6,663 bases of DNA from Oribacterium parvum (GTDB lineage Bacteria; Bacillota; Clostridia; Lachnospirales; Lachnospiraceae), in assembly GCA_938022235.1 (NCBI GenBank), contig CALIEL010000243.1, positions 1 through 6,663 of the forward strand, given 5' to 3'. Positions 1-6,538 of this stretch are shown piece after piece (the first letter of the stretch is position 1; the number at the start of each line of letters is the position of its first letter). Under the pieces are notes generated by a model that was not told the origin of the DNA, searched no databases, and worked only from the letters and a program-made list of their open reading frames with translations. Position numbers and translations under genes: made by a program.

Positions 1-1739
1 TAGGTTATAAGGCACCTGCTGCGGGAACTGCTCCTACCGTAACCGGTTCCGATGCCTACGGTGTAAAGCTTGCAGCCTTTAACAGCAGTGCCCAGACAGA
101 AGGAAAGTTTACTTCTTCTTCCGTTAAGCAGGGCGGTATGCTGGATTACTTAAAGGATCAAAAGCTCACTGTCAGCTACGGTGGAAGCAGTCAGGAGATT
201 TCTCTTTTGACCGATGCCCAGAAGCAAAGCATTGAGGCGGCTCACACTGGTACAAGTGCCGGTGACAACCAGAGTCGTTTGGATGCGGTAAAGGATGCTA
301 TTCAGCAAAACCTTAACAATGCCTTCGGTACAGGAAAGATTGTAGTGGATTCTTCTACAGGAAGCATCACTTTTAACAGTGCCAACGGAAAGGATACTGT
401 CTCCGTAAGCTCTTCCGATGCTCAGGTAAGAGCGAACCTGCAGATTAGCAAGAATGCTTCCAACAAGGTTACCACCGGCAGTTCTATCATGGATAATCTG
501 GATAAGTTGGGACTTTCCGATTATGTAGGAAACAAAGCAGGCTTGGATGAGGCTCTTTCCAAGTTCAAGATTAACGGCAAGGAAATCAAGGGAATTACTG
601 CAGACAGCACCGTACAGGATATGTTGAAGAAAATCAACGATTCCGATGCAGGTGTAAAAGCCAGCTATATGGAAGGTTCCGGACGTTTCGTGTTGATTCA
701 CAGCGAAACCGGTTCCGGAAGAAGCATCACTTTGGGAGATGCAAATAATGCCAATGACATTGAGGATAAGCTCTTTGGCGCAACTGCCAGCAGTGGCGGA
801 CAGGTAAACCACGGTACCGATGCGGAAATGGTTTTTGACTACGGTAACGGCATCAATGAAACCATTACTTCTTCCAGCAATACCTTTAACATTGACGGTG
901 TGAAAATCACTGCCAGCGGAAAGTTCGGTGTAGAGTTGGATGCTTCCGGAAATGCGGTAACCAAGCCGGATGGCTCCTACAAGTTTGACAGCTCCAAGGA
1001 GGTAAGCTTTACTTCCAAGGCGGATGTGGACAAGGCTGCTGCAACCATGAAGAAGTTTGTGGAGAAGTTCAACGACCTGGTAAGCTCTGTAAATACCCAT
1101 GCAAAGACCAGGCGTTCCAGCGGATATGATCCTTTGACGGAAGCTCAGAAAAACCAAATGAGTGAAAAATCCATAGAAAACTGGGAAAAGAAGGCGAAGG
1201 AAGGAATTCTTTACGGAGAAAGCTCCATCAGAAACTTCAGTGACTCTTTGCAAACGGTAATGACCCAGATGATGTCCGACTTAAAGGTTGCAGGTTTGGA
1301 CTATCAGGATATGGAGAAGATGGGACTTTCCATGACTACGGATTCCTTTGACGGTGGAAAGCTTAGCTTTGATGAAACAAAGTTCAAAAAAGCTATGGAA
1401 ACAGAACCGGAAAAGGTTGCTAAGGTTATGACAGGCCATAACGGTTCAAAAGGTCTGGCAAAGATTGTAGAAACTACGGTTTCCCGCTATGCTACCCGTT
1501 ATGCTTCCAGAAATGGCGGATCTTACGGAGAGTTGATTAAAGAAGCCGGATCCAACAAGGTTACCCTTTCCAACACTTCTTCTGTGATTTACGGAAAGCT
1601 AAAGGAAAATTCCGAAGCCATTGAAAAGTTTAAGACCATGCTTAGCAATCAGCAGGATCGTTATATCAAGCAGTTCTCTCAGTTGGAGAAGTTAATCAGT
1701 AAGATGAATACCCAGTCCTCTTACTTAAGCGGATTGTAA
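1..1739 (+). CDS. fliD: Flagellar hook-associated protein 2 (FliD, filament cap), 5'-partial
   Basis: FliD forms the cap at the distal end of the flagellum and helps exported flagellin fold into the filament. The frame (first full codon at base 3) has no stop before 1737-1739, so 578 residues are visible and the start lies upstream; the ATG at 138 is internal. A flagellin-IN-like repeat lies at about 591-735 (STVQDMLKKIN, then GRFVLIHSETGSG). The C-terminal FliD domain begins near 813 with DAEMVFDYGNG and SSSNTFNIDGVKI. It continues through KKFVEKFNDLVSSVN and the family-typical PLTEAQKNQMSEKSIENWEK, ending in a helical tail with QSSYLSGL. The conserved N-terminal FliD domain is absent from the visible part, so the full protein should exceed roughly 650 residues, longer than the ~470-500 of E. 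coli or B. subtilis. The visible middle is rich in Ser, Thr, Gly and Asn, as expected for a surface-exposed variable domain. Identity is very likely; full length is unknown. Confidence 0.95.
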   Translation, partial: GYKAPAAGTAPTVTGSDAYGVKLAAFNSSAQTEGKFTSSSVKQGGMLDYLKDQKLTVSYGGSSQEISLLTDAQKQSIEAAHTGTSAGDNQSRLDAVKDAIQQNLNNAFGTGKIVVDSSTGSITFNSANGKDTVSVSSSDAQVRANLQISKNASNKVTTGSSIMDNLDKLGLSDYVGNKAGLDEALSKFKINGKEIKGITADSTVQDMLKKINDSDAGVKASYMEGSGRFVLIHSETGSGRSITLGDANNANDIEDKLFGATASSGGQVNHGTDAEMVFDYGNGINETITSSSNTFNIDGVKITASGKFGVELDASGNAVTKPDGSYKFDSSKEVSFTSKADVDKAAATMKKFVEKFNDLVSSVNTHAKTRRSSGYDPLTEAQKNQMSEKSIENWEKKAKEGILYGESSIRNFSDSLQTVMTQMMSDLKVAGLDYQDMEKMGLSMTTDSFDGGKLSFDETKFKKAMETEPEKVAKVMTGHNGSKGLAKIVETTVSRYATRYASRNGGSYGELIKEAGSNKVTLSNTSSVIYGKLKENSEAIEKFKTMLSNQQDRYIKQFSQLEKLISKMNTQSSYLSGL

Positions 1740-1755
1740 ATCGCTAAGCGAAGAC

Positions 1756-1839
1756 AAAAAAAAGAGTTGTAAAAAATCAAAAAATTTCTAAGCAATATAG
1801 GTCTGAAATTTTATTTTGATTTTTTGCAACTCTTTTTTT
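1756..1839 (+). terminator. Long A/T-rich terminator hairpin after fliD
   Basis: The left arm 1756-1788 (A8, GAGTTGT, A6, TC, A6, TTTC) pairs with the right arm 1805-1839. The arms match almost continuously over about 30 bp, with one G-U pair (T1770 with G1826) and a two-base offset (TA) near the loop. The loop is about 16 nt (1789-1804). The right arm ends in CTC plus seven T, the usual U-tract, and the left arm starts with eight A, so it could also stop transcription coming from the right. It lies 17 nt after the fliD stop and separates fliD from the symporter gene. Seen in sequence; terminator function is inferred. Confidence 0.85.
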
Positions 1840-1853
1840 GTGCAAAGTTCACC

Positions 1854-1883
1854 TTTACAAAATACGGGATAATCCAGTAAAAT
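1854..1883 (+). promoter_or_regulatory. Sigma-A-like promoter for the symporter gene
   Basis: A -35-like TTTACA (1854-1859, 5 of 6 to TTGACA) and a -10-like TAAAAT (1878-1883, 5 of 6 to TATAAT) are separated by 18 bp. They lie directly after the fliD terminator and about 40 bp before the symporter ATG. Start near 1890 is expected. An alternative -10-like GATAAT at 1868-1873 has no well-spaced -35. This is a pattern match in A/T-rich DNA, supported mainly by its position between a terminator and a gene. Confidence 0.5.
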
Positions 1884-1923
1884 CTAAGCTTTGTGAAAAA
1901 TAGAGTTGTAGAAAGGAGAAAAA

Positions 1924-3153
1924 ATGAAAGAAAAGAAAAAATTATCTTTAGCGATGCAGATTTTTATTGCTTTGGTTTTGGCGATTATTGTTGGTTTGTT
2001 ATTACAGGGACACAGTTCCATTGCCGAGAATTATATTAAGCCTTTTGGAACGATTTTCTTGAATTTGGTAAAGTTCATTGTAGTGCCGGTGGTACTGTTT
2101 TCCATTATGTGCGGTATTATTTCCATGAGTGATATTAAGCAGGTGGGCTCTGTGGGCTTGAAAACAGTGGCGTTTTACTTATGTACCACTGCTTTTGCGG
2201 TAAGTATCGGATTGTTCTTCGGAAGCATTTTCCATAATCTTTTCCCGGTGGTAGCCACTGCAGATTTAAGCTATGAGGTTAAGGGAAGTCTGTCTTTAAT
2301 GGACACCATTGTCAATATCTTCCCCTCCAACTTTGTCCAGCCCATGGTGGAAGCCAATATGTTGCAGGTTATTGTGATGGCGCTGATTTTGGGCTTCGCT
2401 ATTATTCTGGTAGGAGAGAAAACTCATAGAGTAGTCAGTGCCTTCAATGATTTTGATGCTATTTTCATGAAGTGTATGGAAATGGTATTAAGCCTCTCTC
2501 CGATTGGTGTATTCTGTTTGCTTTGTCCGGTTATTGCGGTAAACGGACCGAAGATTCTCGGCTCTTTGGCTATGGTGCTTTTGGCAGCCTATATTGCCTA
2601 TGTTGCCCATGCCGTAGTCGTATATTCTCTTACAGTAAAGATTATGGGAGGACTTTCTCCGATAAAGTTCTTTAAAGGTATGCTTCCGGCGATTATGTTT
2701 GCTTTTTCCTCCGCTTCCTCCGTTGGTACTCTTCCTATTAATATGGAGTGTACGGAGAAATTGGGGGCTAAAAAGGAGATTGCAGCCTTTGTACTTCCCT
2801 TGGGAGCGACCATTAACATGGACGGAACAGCGATTTATCAGGGAATTTGCGCAATCTTTATTGCTTCCTGTTACGGTATTCATCTGACTCTTGGGCAGAT
2901 GCTGACCATTATTTTGACGGCAACCCTTGCTTCCGTAGGAACCGCAGGTGTTCCCGGAGCCGGTATGATTATGTTGGCTATGGTGCTTACCTCTGTAGGT
3001 CTTCCGGTGGATGGTATTGCCTTGGTGGCCGGCGTAGACCGTATTTTTGATATGGGAAGAACCACTGTAAATATTACCGGAGATGCAGCTTGTACCATCG
3101 TGGTTTCTCATCTGGAAGCAAAAAAGCAGGCAAAGCTTGCAGCAAGGTCTTAA
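1924..3153 (+). CDS. Dicarboxylate/amino acid:cation symporter (DAACS/SDF family)
   Basis: A 409-residue inner-membrane secondary transporter expected to import an acidic amino acid or C4-dicarboxylate with Na+ or H+. The size is typical for the family. Signature elements are in order: a serine-rich re-entrant hairpin SSASSVGTLP (262-271), NMDGT (298-302), a second hairpin around GVPGAGMIML, and the terminal helix DRIFDMGRTTVNITGD. In that helix D372, D376, R379, N383 and D387 match by motif the D390, D394, R397, N401 and D405 positions of the archaeal aspartate transporter GltPh. The arginine favours an acidic substrate. Hydrophobic segments start at about residue 8 and recur through the chain. 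The ATG is supported by AAAGGAG at 1912-1918 with a 5-nt gap. It has its own promoter-like sequence and is cut off from fliD by a terminator, so it is probably transcribed separately. Exact substrate and coupling ion cannot be read from sequence. Confidence 0.93.
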   Translation: MKEKKKLSLAMQIFIALVLAIIVGLLLQGHSSIAENYIKPFGTIFLNLVKFIVVPVVLFSIMCGIISMSDIKQVGSVGLKTVAFYLCTTAFAVSIGLFFGSIFHNLFPVVATADLSYEVKGSLSLMDTIVNIFPSNFVQPMVEANMLQVIVMALILGFAIILVGEKTHRVVSAFNDFDAIFMKCMEMVLSLSPIGVFCLLCPVIAVNGPKILGSLAMVLLAAYIAYVAHAVVVYSLTVKIMGGLSPIKFFKGMLPAIMFAFSSASSVGTLPINMECTEKLGAKKEIAAFVLPLGATINMDGTAIYQGICAIFIASCYGIHLTLGQMLTIILTATLASVGTAGVPGAGMIMLAMVLTSVGLPVDGIALVAGVDRIFDMGRTTVNITGDAACTIVVSHLEAKKQAKLAARS

Positions 3154-3170
3154 GCCTAAGCATTCTACGT

Positions 3171-3200
3171 AGGAAATTCACCCGATTCCTTTATTTTTTC
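3171..3200 (+). terminator. Weak terminator candidate after the symporter gene
   Basis: AGGAA (3171-3175) can pair with TTCCT (3186-3190) around a 10-nt loop, followed by a T-rich run at 3191-3199 (TTATTTTTT). The stem is only 5 bp, so termination may be poor or absent. It lies 18 nt after the symporter stop. Confidence 0.3.
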
Positions 3201-3217
3201 TAAAAAACCTTTATACA

Positions 3218-3246
3218 TTTCCACAGACCGGACGACATATTATAAG
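3218..3246 (+). promoter_or_regulatory. Possible sigma-A-like promoter upstream of fliS
   Basis: TTTCCA (3218-3223, 4 of 6 to TTGACA) and TATAAG (3241-3246, 5 of 6 to TATAAT) are 17 bp apart, giving a start near 3253 and a leader of about 65 nt before the fliS ATG. I see no convincing sigma-28 (TAAA-N15-GCCGATAT) match here, although fliS is often under flagellar control. Pattern match only. Confidence 0.35.
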
Positions 3247-3318
3247 ACAATAAGAAGAAATCTTCGGAGTTGAAAATATTTGTTCCGCTGGATAAAAACC
3301 TTTGGAAATGGAGATTGT

Positions 3319-3726
3319 ATGAACGATTATCAAAAGAAGTATTTAGAGCAGAGTATTATGCAGATGAGTCAGGGGGAGTTGTTGGTTTTAACCTTTGATG
3401 AGGCAATTAAGTGTTTAAAAAAAGCGACTTTTGCTTTGGAAGATAAAAATTATGAGAAATTTGAAGAAGCCTTAAAGAAAACCACTAAGATTATTCGTTA
3501 CTTGCACAATACCTTGGATATGGAGCAGCCTATCAGTAGAGATTTGGCAAGGTTGTATGACTTTGTTACCTTTGATTTAGGCCTGGTGCAGGCCGGAAGA
3601 GAGAGAAGACAGGAGGAGCTTCCCAAGCTGGTTGATATTTTATCCGATTTGCGTGACGGCTTCCTGGGGGCAAGTAAAATTGCCAGAGATACTCATATCC
3701 CAAAAGAAGCGAAGGTTGTGGGATAA
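3319..3726 (+). CDS. fliS: Flagellar export chaperone FliS
   Basis: FliS binds the C-terminal disordered part of cytoplasmic flagellin, prevents early polymerisation and delivers it to the flagellar export gate. The 135-residue product is of normal length and all-helical in character. It shows the family pattern: an N-terminal Tyr (Y4), SQGELLVLTFDEAIKCL (17-33), TKIIRYLHNTLD (56-67), LARLYDFV (76-83), LGLVQAG (87-93) and a last helix LVDILSDLRDGFL (104-116). The ATG at 3319 has GGAG at 3310-3313 with a 5-nt gap and gives the usual FliS N-terminus. A TTG at 3280 would add 13 residues (MFRWIKTFGNGDC) that do not look like FliS and has a poorly spaced GGAG, so I reject it. In many flagellar loci fliS directly follows fliD; here a symporter gene separates them. 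The stop codon overlaps the foot of a strong hairpin. Confidence 0.93.
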   Translation: MNDYQKKYLEQSIMQMSQGELLVLTFDEAIKCLKKATFALEDKNYEKFEEALKKTTKIIRYLHNTLDMEQPISRDLARLYDFVTFDLGLVQAGRERRQEELPKLVDILSDLRDGFLGASKIARDTHIPKEAKVVG

Positions 3727-3760
3727 GAAAGGGGCTGCCTATGCAGCTCCTTTCTTCTGT
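3725..3760 (+). terminator. Hairpin starting in the fliS stop codon: terminator or attenuator
   Basis: Bases 3725-3738 (AAGAAAGGGGCTGC) pair with 3743-3756 (GCAGCTCCTTTCTT), a 14-bp stem with one G-U pair (G3733 with T3748) and a 4-nt loop CTAT. Only a broken T-run follows (CTGTG after the TTTCTT strand), so it may terminate partly rather than fully. It would reduce expression of the downstream gene relative to fliS, or protect the fliS 3' end. The stem also buries a GGGG ribosome-binding-like stretch, and an ATG (3741-3743) lies across the loop/stem boundary. Confidence 0.65.
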
Positions 3761-3779
3761 GTCACGGAAAGGAAGAATC

Positions 3780-4220
3780 ATGGAGAGAAAAGAGAATCCG
3801 CAGCTGGAAAAGCTTGCTAGCCTATTTCAGAGAAGATATAATATCGTCAGCGAATTAAAAAAAGAGACTGATGAGCTTTCCGAAGCCATGCAAAGACAGG
3901 ATAATGTAAGTGTGGACTTATTATTGGATTTGCGACAGGAGGCTTTAAATAAGTTGGAAAACAACTGGGTGGAAATGAATCTTTTGGTGGAAGAGGAAGA
4001 AGAGTTAAGAAGAACTTTTCAACGACTTCTACAGGAAGATCCAAAACACAGTGGCGGCTATCCTTTTTTGGAAAGAAGAATTCTGGAATTGAGAGGAAAA
4101 ATTGACGAATCGGTAGGATTCATTAAAGAAAGAGATGCCAGAACCACAGCCCAGGCCTTACAAACCCGGAAGTTCTTGTGGGAGCAGATTCCCGCGGAGC
4201 TAAAGGAAGAAGTGGTGTAG
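3780..4220 (+). CDS. Hypothetical small helical protein downstream of fliS
   Basis: I do not recognise this 146-residue protein. It is strongly charged, has no signal peptide or membrane segment, and looks almost wholly helical. Residues 8-38 and 46-86 have coiled-coil-like hydrophobic spacing (LLLDLRQEALNKLENN, then VEEEEELRRTFQRLL). A short break DPKHSGGYP (87-95) is followed by a second helix pair (96-119) and a C-terminal helix (120-145). The ATG at 3780 has AAAGGA at 3768-3773 with a 6-nt gap. An in-frame ATG at 3741 would add 13 residues (MQLLSSVSRKGRI), but it lies in the fliS-terminal hairpin, so 3780 is preferred. Size, helical nature and place after fliS fit a FliT- or FlgN-type export chaperone, but I see no diagnostic motif; this is inference from position. 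It starts 53 nt after fliS and is followed after 89 nt by the next gene. Confidence 0.8.
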   Translation: MERKENPQLEKLASLFQRRYNIVSELKKETDELSEAMQRQDNVSVDLLLDLRQEALNKLENNWVEMNLLVEEEEELRRTFQRLLQEDPKHSGGYPFLERRILELRGKIDESVGFIKERDARTTAQALQTRKFLWEQIPAELKEEVV

Positions 4221-4309
4221 CTTTATTTTCTAACGAAGGAAATAAAAGATAAGAAAAACTGATATATCAGCAGGTTGTTCAAGGATGAGAAAGGATTGCA
4301 AGGACGGCG

Positions 4310-6349
4310 ATGAATCGTAGTGTATATGAGGGTAAGTTTTTAATTAATTTATTGGGGAGTACTTTACGACAGGATGATTCCTTCCCTGTGATGCGAAGAA
4401 TGAACTGGGGCAGACTTTATCGTATTGCTGATTACCATGAGCTTGCTTCGGGAATTTACTTGGGGATGCTTTCCGCAGGTGCCAGAGTGCCCTCTTTGTT
4501 CGGTGAAAAATTTTTCCATCGGTATCAGGAGGCAGTTCGCTACGGTGAGATTTATGAGTCTTCCGAGTTGGAAATTCTGGCAGCTTTTCAGGCGGTAAAG
4601 GTTCCGGCGGTGGTTTTGGAAAGTGCAGCAGTACGGCGACTTTATCATTTGCCGGAAACAGCGGCCAATTCCCCTCTTCGCCTTTATATTCCGGAAGAAC
4701 GGTATTATATGGCTAGAGGCTATCTTTTTGACTTGGGCTATGAGACAGATCAGTTCTATACCGGCTTTGGAGAGCACATGAAGAGGGCGGGAGGATTTCA
4801 GGTGGAAATCTATCATCATTTGCCCTTCCTGACTAAGAATTACAAAAAACACATGAAGTCTCTGCTGGACAGAGCTTATCCGGATAAGAAGTACCCGGTG
4901 CTGAAGGTTCTGTCTTTGGAAAGCAGTTATATGTTTCGTATGGCGGAGGCTTGCTATCATTTCTGCACGGATAACTTAAAGATTCGTGAGCTTTTGGATC
5001 TTTATCTGTTCTATAAGCTTTTCCATAAGGACATGAATAAGAAATTCCTGGATGCCAGAATCAAGGAGTTGGATATTTCTTTATTGTCCCAATCCTTATT
5101 ACACATGGCGGATATGTGGTTCAGCAGTCGTAAGGACTCTTTGTTCCCCTATCCGAAGGACAGCATCAGTCTCTTTGATGACATGGAAAGTCGTATTCTT
5201 TCCAACGGTATGGTGGGAGCGGACAGTATTCCGGAGGCGGCCAAGCTTCGTAAAGCCATTAAGGATGCGGAAAATAAAGAAGAGCGGGCTGCTAAGTGGA
5301 GGAAGTGGAAGGAAAAATGGAAGAATCGCTTTGATGGCATAAAGAAGCAGCTTCGTTGGATTTTCCCGGAAAGCTCCTATATGAAGAGTCTCTATCCCGG
5401 TCTGGAGAATGCGCCATTCTTGCTGCCTCTTTACTGGCTCAGGAGAGATTTTAAGCTTATTCGTATTATGATGCTGCCGGATAAGATTGAGGAACAGCAG
5501 GGAGAGAACGAGGGCGAGAAGTCTTCGGAGACCAAGGGACAGAGCACCGGCGGAGTAGGCTCCATTGAGGCCATGAGCTATCAGGATGATCCCTTACGAA
5601 AGAACGGCAGAAAGAAAGTCTTCTACAAAGGAAAAAGAAATAACGAATCCGATGCCTTATCTACAACTAACAGTGTTGGGGAGAGCGAGGCTGAAGAGGA
5701 AGAACTTCCATTATATAAAGATACCGCCTTTTTACAGGAAGAGGTGGAGGAAGAAGATCTTCCTTTAGAGCAGGATGAGAATCAGGAAACAGAAGGAAGT
5801 CTATGGGACTTTAAAGTTCCTCCTCGCCTTGCAAAGGAAGAAAAGCGCCCTGAAGTCGGAACAGGGAATAGGGCAGAGCCTATATTAAGTCCTGCAACGG
5901 AGGCTTTACTGCAGGAGGCCTTTGCAAAAATGGAGGCTATCCAAAAAGAAGAAAAGGCTAATTCAGAGGATGCAGAGAGCAATAAGAGTGCTGCCGGTTT
6001 ATCGGAAGAACAGGAAAGACTGGCACTGGCTATGCTTTCCGCCATGCTTCCGGAGGAAGAAGCATCTCCTTTGGAGGCGAAGCTTCCGAAGACGGAAGAA
6101 AATTCCTATCGGGAAGAAAAAGTACAAAATGCGGAGGCTCCTTCTAAGAAGGGCGAGACGCTTCCGGATTTCGGCATGGTTTTAAATGCAGTTCATAAGA
6201 CGGACAGTCCGGGTAGGGGAGAGCAAAGCTTGGATGCCGAGCCGGTGGAAGCAGAGAAGCCCCAAAGCGGAGAAAAAATAGAAACAGCCGAAGTGGATGG
6301 CAAGGAAGTCAGTGTGAAATCCTGGTCCTTCCCAAAGGATGAGAAATAA
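4310..6349 (+). CDS. Degenerate NTP_transf_5-like nucleotidyltransferase with long acidic tail
   Basis: A 679-residue cytoplasmic-looking protein in two parts. Residues 1-390 follow the layout of the uncharacterised nucleotidyltransferase family NTP_transf_5 (PF14907): an N-terminal helical region with DYHELASGIYLGML (41-54), VVLESAAVRRLYHLPE (101-116) in place of the usual LKG-x-LxxxYP-PE stretch, PLRLYIPEE (122-130) in place of the R-x-x-x-DxD strand, LFDLGYE (139-145), VEIYHHLPF (165-173), IRELLDLYLF (225-234), and a closing IFPESSYMKSLYPG and LLPLYWLRRDFKLI (351-384). The acidic pair needed for metal binding is missing, so catalysis is doubtful. Residues 327-340 are Trp/Lys-rich. Residues 391-679 are Glu/Lys/Ser/Pro-rich and probably disordered, with short helix-like islands at 526-548 and 564-584 and a repeated EEE-x-LPL motif near 463-467 and 479-485. 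The ATG has AAGGA at 4300-4304 with a 5-nt gap. Its position in a flagellar cluster suggests a role in assembly or flagellin modification, which is not shown. Confidence 0.85.
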   Translation: MNRSVYEGKFLINLLGSTLRQDDSFPVMRRMNWGRLYRIADYHELASGIYLGMLSAGARVPSLFGEKFFHRYQEAVRYGEIYESSELEILAAFQAVKVPAVVLESAAVRRLYHLPETAANSPLRLYIPEERYYMARGYLFDLGYETDQFYTGFGEHMKRAGGFQVEIYHHLPFLTKNYKKHMKSLLDRAYPDKKYPVLKVLSLESSYMFRMAEACYHFCTDNLKIRELLDLYLFYKLFHKDMNKKFLDARIKELDISLLSQSLLHMADMWFSSRKDSLFPYPKDSISLFDDMESRILSNGMVGADSIPEAAKLRKAIKDAENKEERAAKWRKWKEKWKNRFDGIKKQLRWIFPESSYMKSLYPGLENAPFLLPLYWLRRDFKLIRIMMLPDKIEEQQGENEGEKSSETKGQSTGGVGSIEAMSYQDDPLRKNGRKKVFYKGKRNNESDALSTTNSVGESEAEEEELPLYKDTAFLQEEVEEEDLPLEQDENQETEGSLWDFKVPPRLAKEEKRPEVGTGNRAEPILSPATEALLQEAFAKMEAIQKEEKANSEDAESNKSAAGLSEEQERLALAMLSAMLPEEEASPLEAKLPKTEENSYREEKVQNAEAPSKKGETLPDFGMVLNAVHKTDSPGRGEQSLDAEPVEAEKPQSGEKIETAEVDGKEVSVKSWSFPKDEK

Positions 6350-6393
6350 ACGAGATAGCACAGGCTATACGAGGGATATTCCTTAAGAATTGG

Positions 6394-6441
6394 AATGCGA
6401 AAAAAGATATGCGATAAGAGCTTTCTTTTTTCGCATTTTTT
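6394..6441 (+). terminator. Strong rho-independent terminator after the 679-residue ORF
   Basis: AATGCGAAAAAAGA (6394-6407) pairs perfectly with TCTTTTTTCGCATT (6424-6437), a 14-bp stem with a 16-nt loop, followed by further T (6438-6441). It lies 44 nt after the stop codon and probably ends the transcript that carries fliS and the two genes after it. Confidence 0.88.
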
Positions 6442-6469
6442 ATGCTTAAGACTAACTTCGCAAAGCATA
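6441..6469. repeat. Secondary inverted repeat after the terminator
   Basis: TATGCTT (6441-6447) and AAGCATA (6463-6469) form a 7-bp inverted repeat with a 15-nt spacer, directly abutting the terminator tail. It could back up termination or be chance; no T-run follows. Confidence 0.35.
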
Positions 6470-6481
6470 CAATCTTTCGTT

Positions 6482-6500
6482 GTTTAAAGAGCCTTTAAAC
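6482..6500. repeat. Perfect 8-bp inverted repeat, possible operator
   Basis: GTTTAAAG (6482-6489), spacer AGC, CTTTAAAC (6493-6500) is a perfect 19-bp dyad. It lies about 70 bp upstream of the candidate late-flagellar -10 element. An overlapping alternative pairing AGCC (6490-6493) with GGCT (6501-6504) exists. A dyad of this size upstream of a promoter fits a dimeric regulator site, but no known operator was recognised. Confidence 0.4.
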
Positions 6501-6505
6501 GGCTT

Positions 6506-6530
6506 AAAAAAAACTTGAAAAAAATTCAAG
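6506..6530. promoter_or_regulatory. Spaced A-tracts plus dyad upstream of the right-edge promoter
   Basis: Two A-tracts, 6506-6513 (8 A) and 6518-6524 (7 A), have centres about 11-12 bp apart, close to one helical turn, as in intrinsically bent DNA or UP-like elements. The second is also the loop of a dyad CTTGAA (6514-6519) / TTCAAG (6525-6530). Together they suggest an activating or regulator-binding region for the downstream promoter. Function is inferred. Confidence 0.4.
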
Positions 6531-6538
6531 AGAAATAC

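Noticed and set aside
150..1253. A 367-codon open frame on the - strand inside fliD
   Set aside because: It lies wholly antisense to a clearly coding fliD, has no recognisable domain, and is Cys/Ser/Ile-rich in the way typical of reverse-frame shadows.
2488..3111. A 207-codon open frame on the - strand inside the symporter gene
   Set aside because: It is rich in His, Asn, Ser and Gly with no domain, and is antisense to conserved transporter motifs; a shadow frame.
3280..3318. TTG start giving a 148-residue FliS
   Set aside because: The 13 extra residues do not resemble FliS, the upstream GGAG is about 10 nt away, and the ATG at 3319 has a better-spaced GGAG and the normal FliS N-terminus.
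4221..4248. A/T-rich inverted repeat after the 146-residue ORF (CTTTATTTTC with GGAAATAAAAG)
   Set aside because: The stem needs a bulge at 4244, is almost all A-T, and no T-run follows, so I do not call it a terminator.
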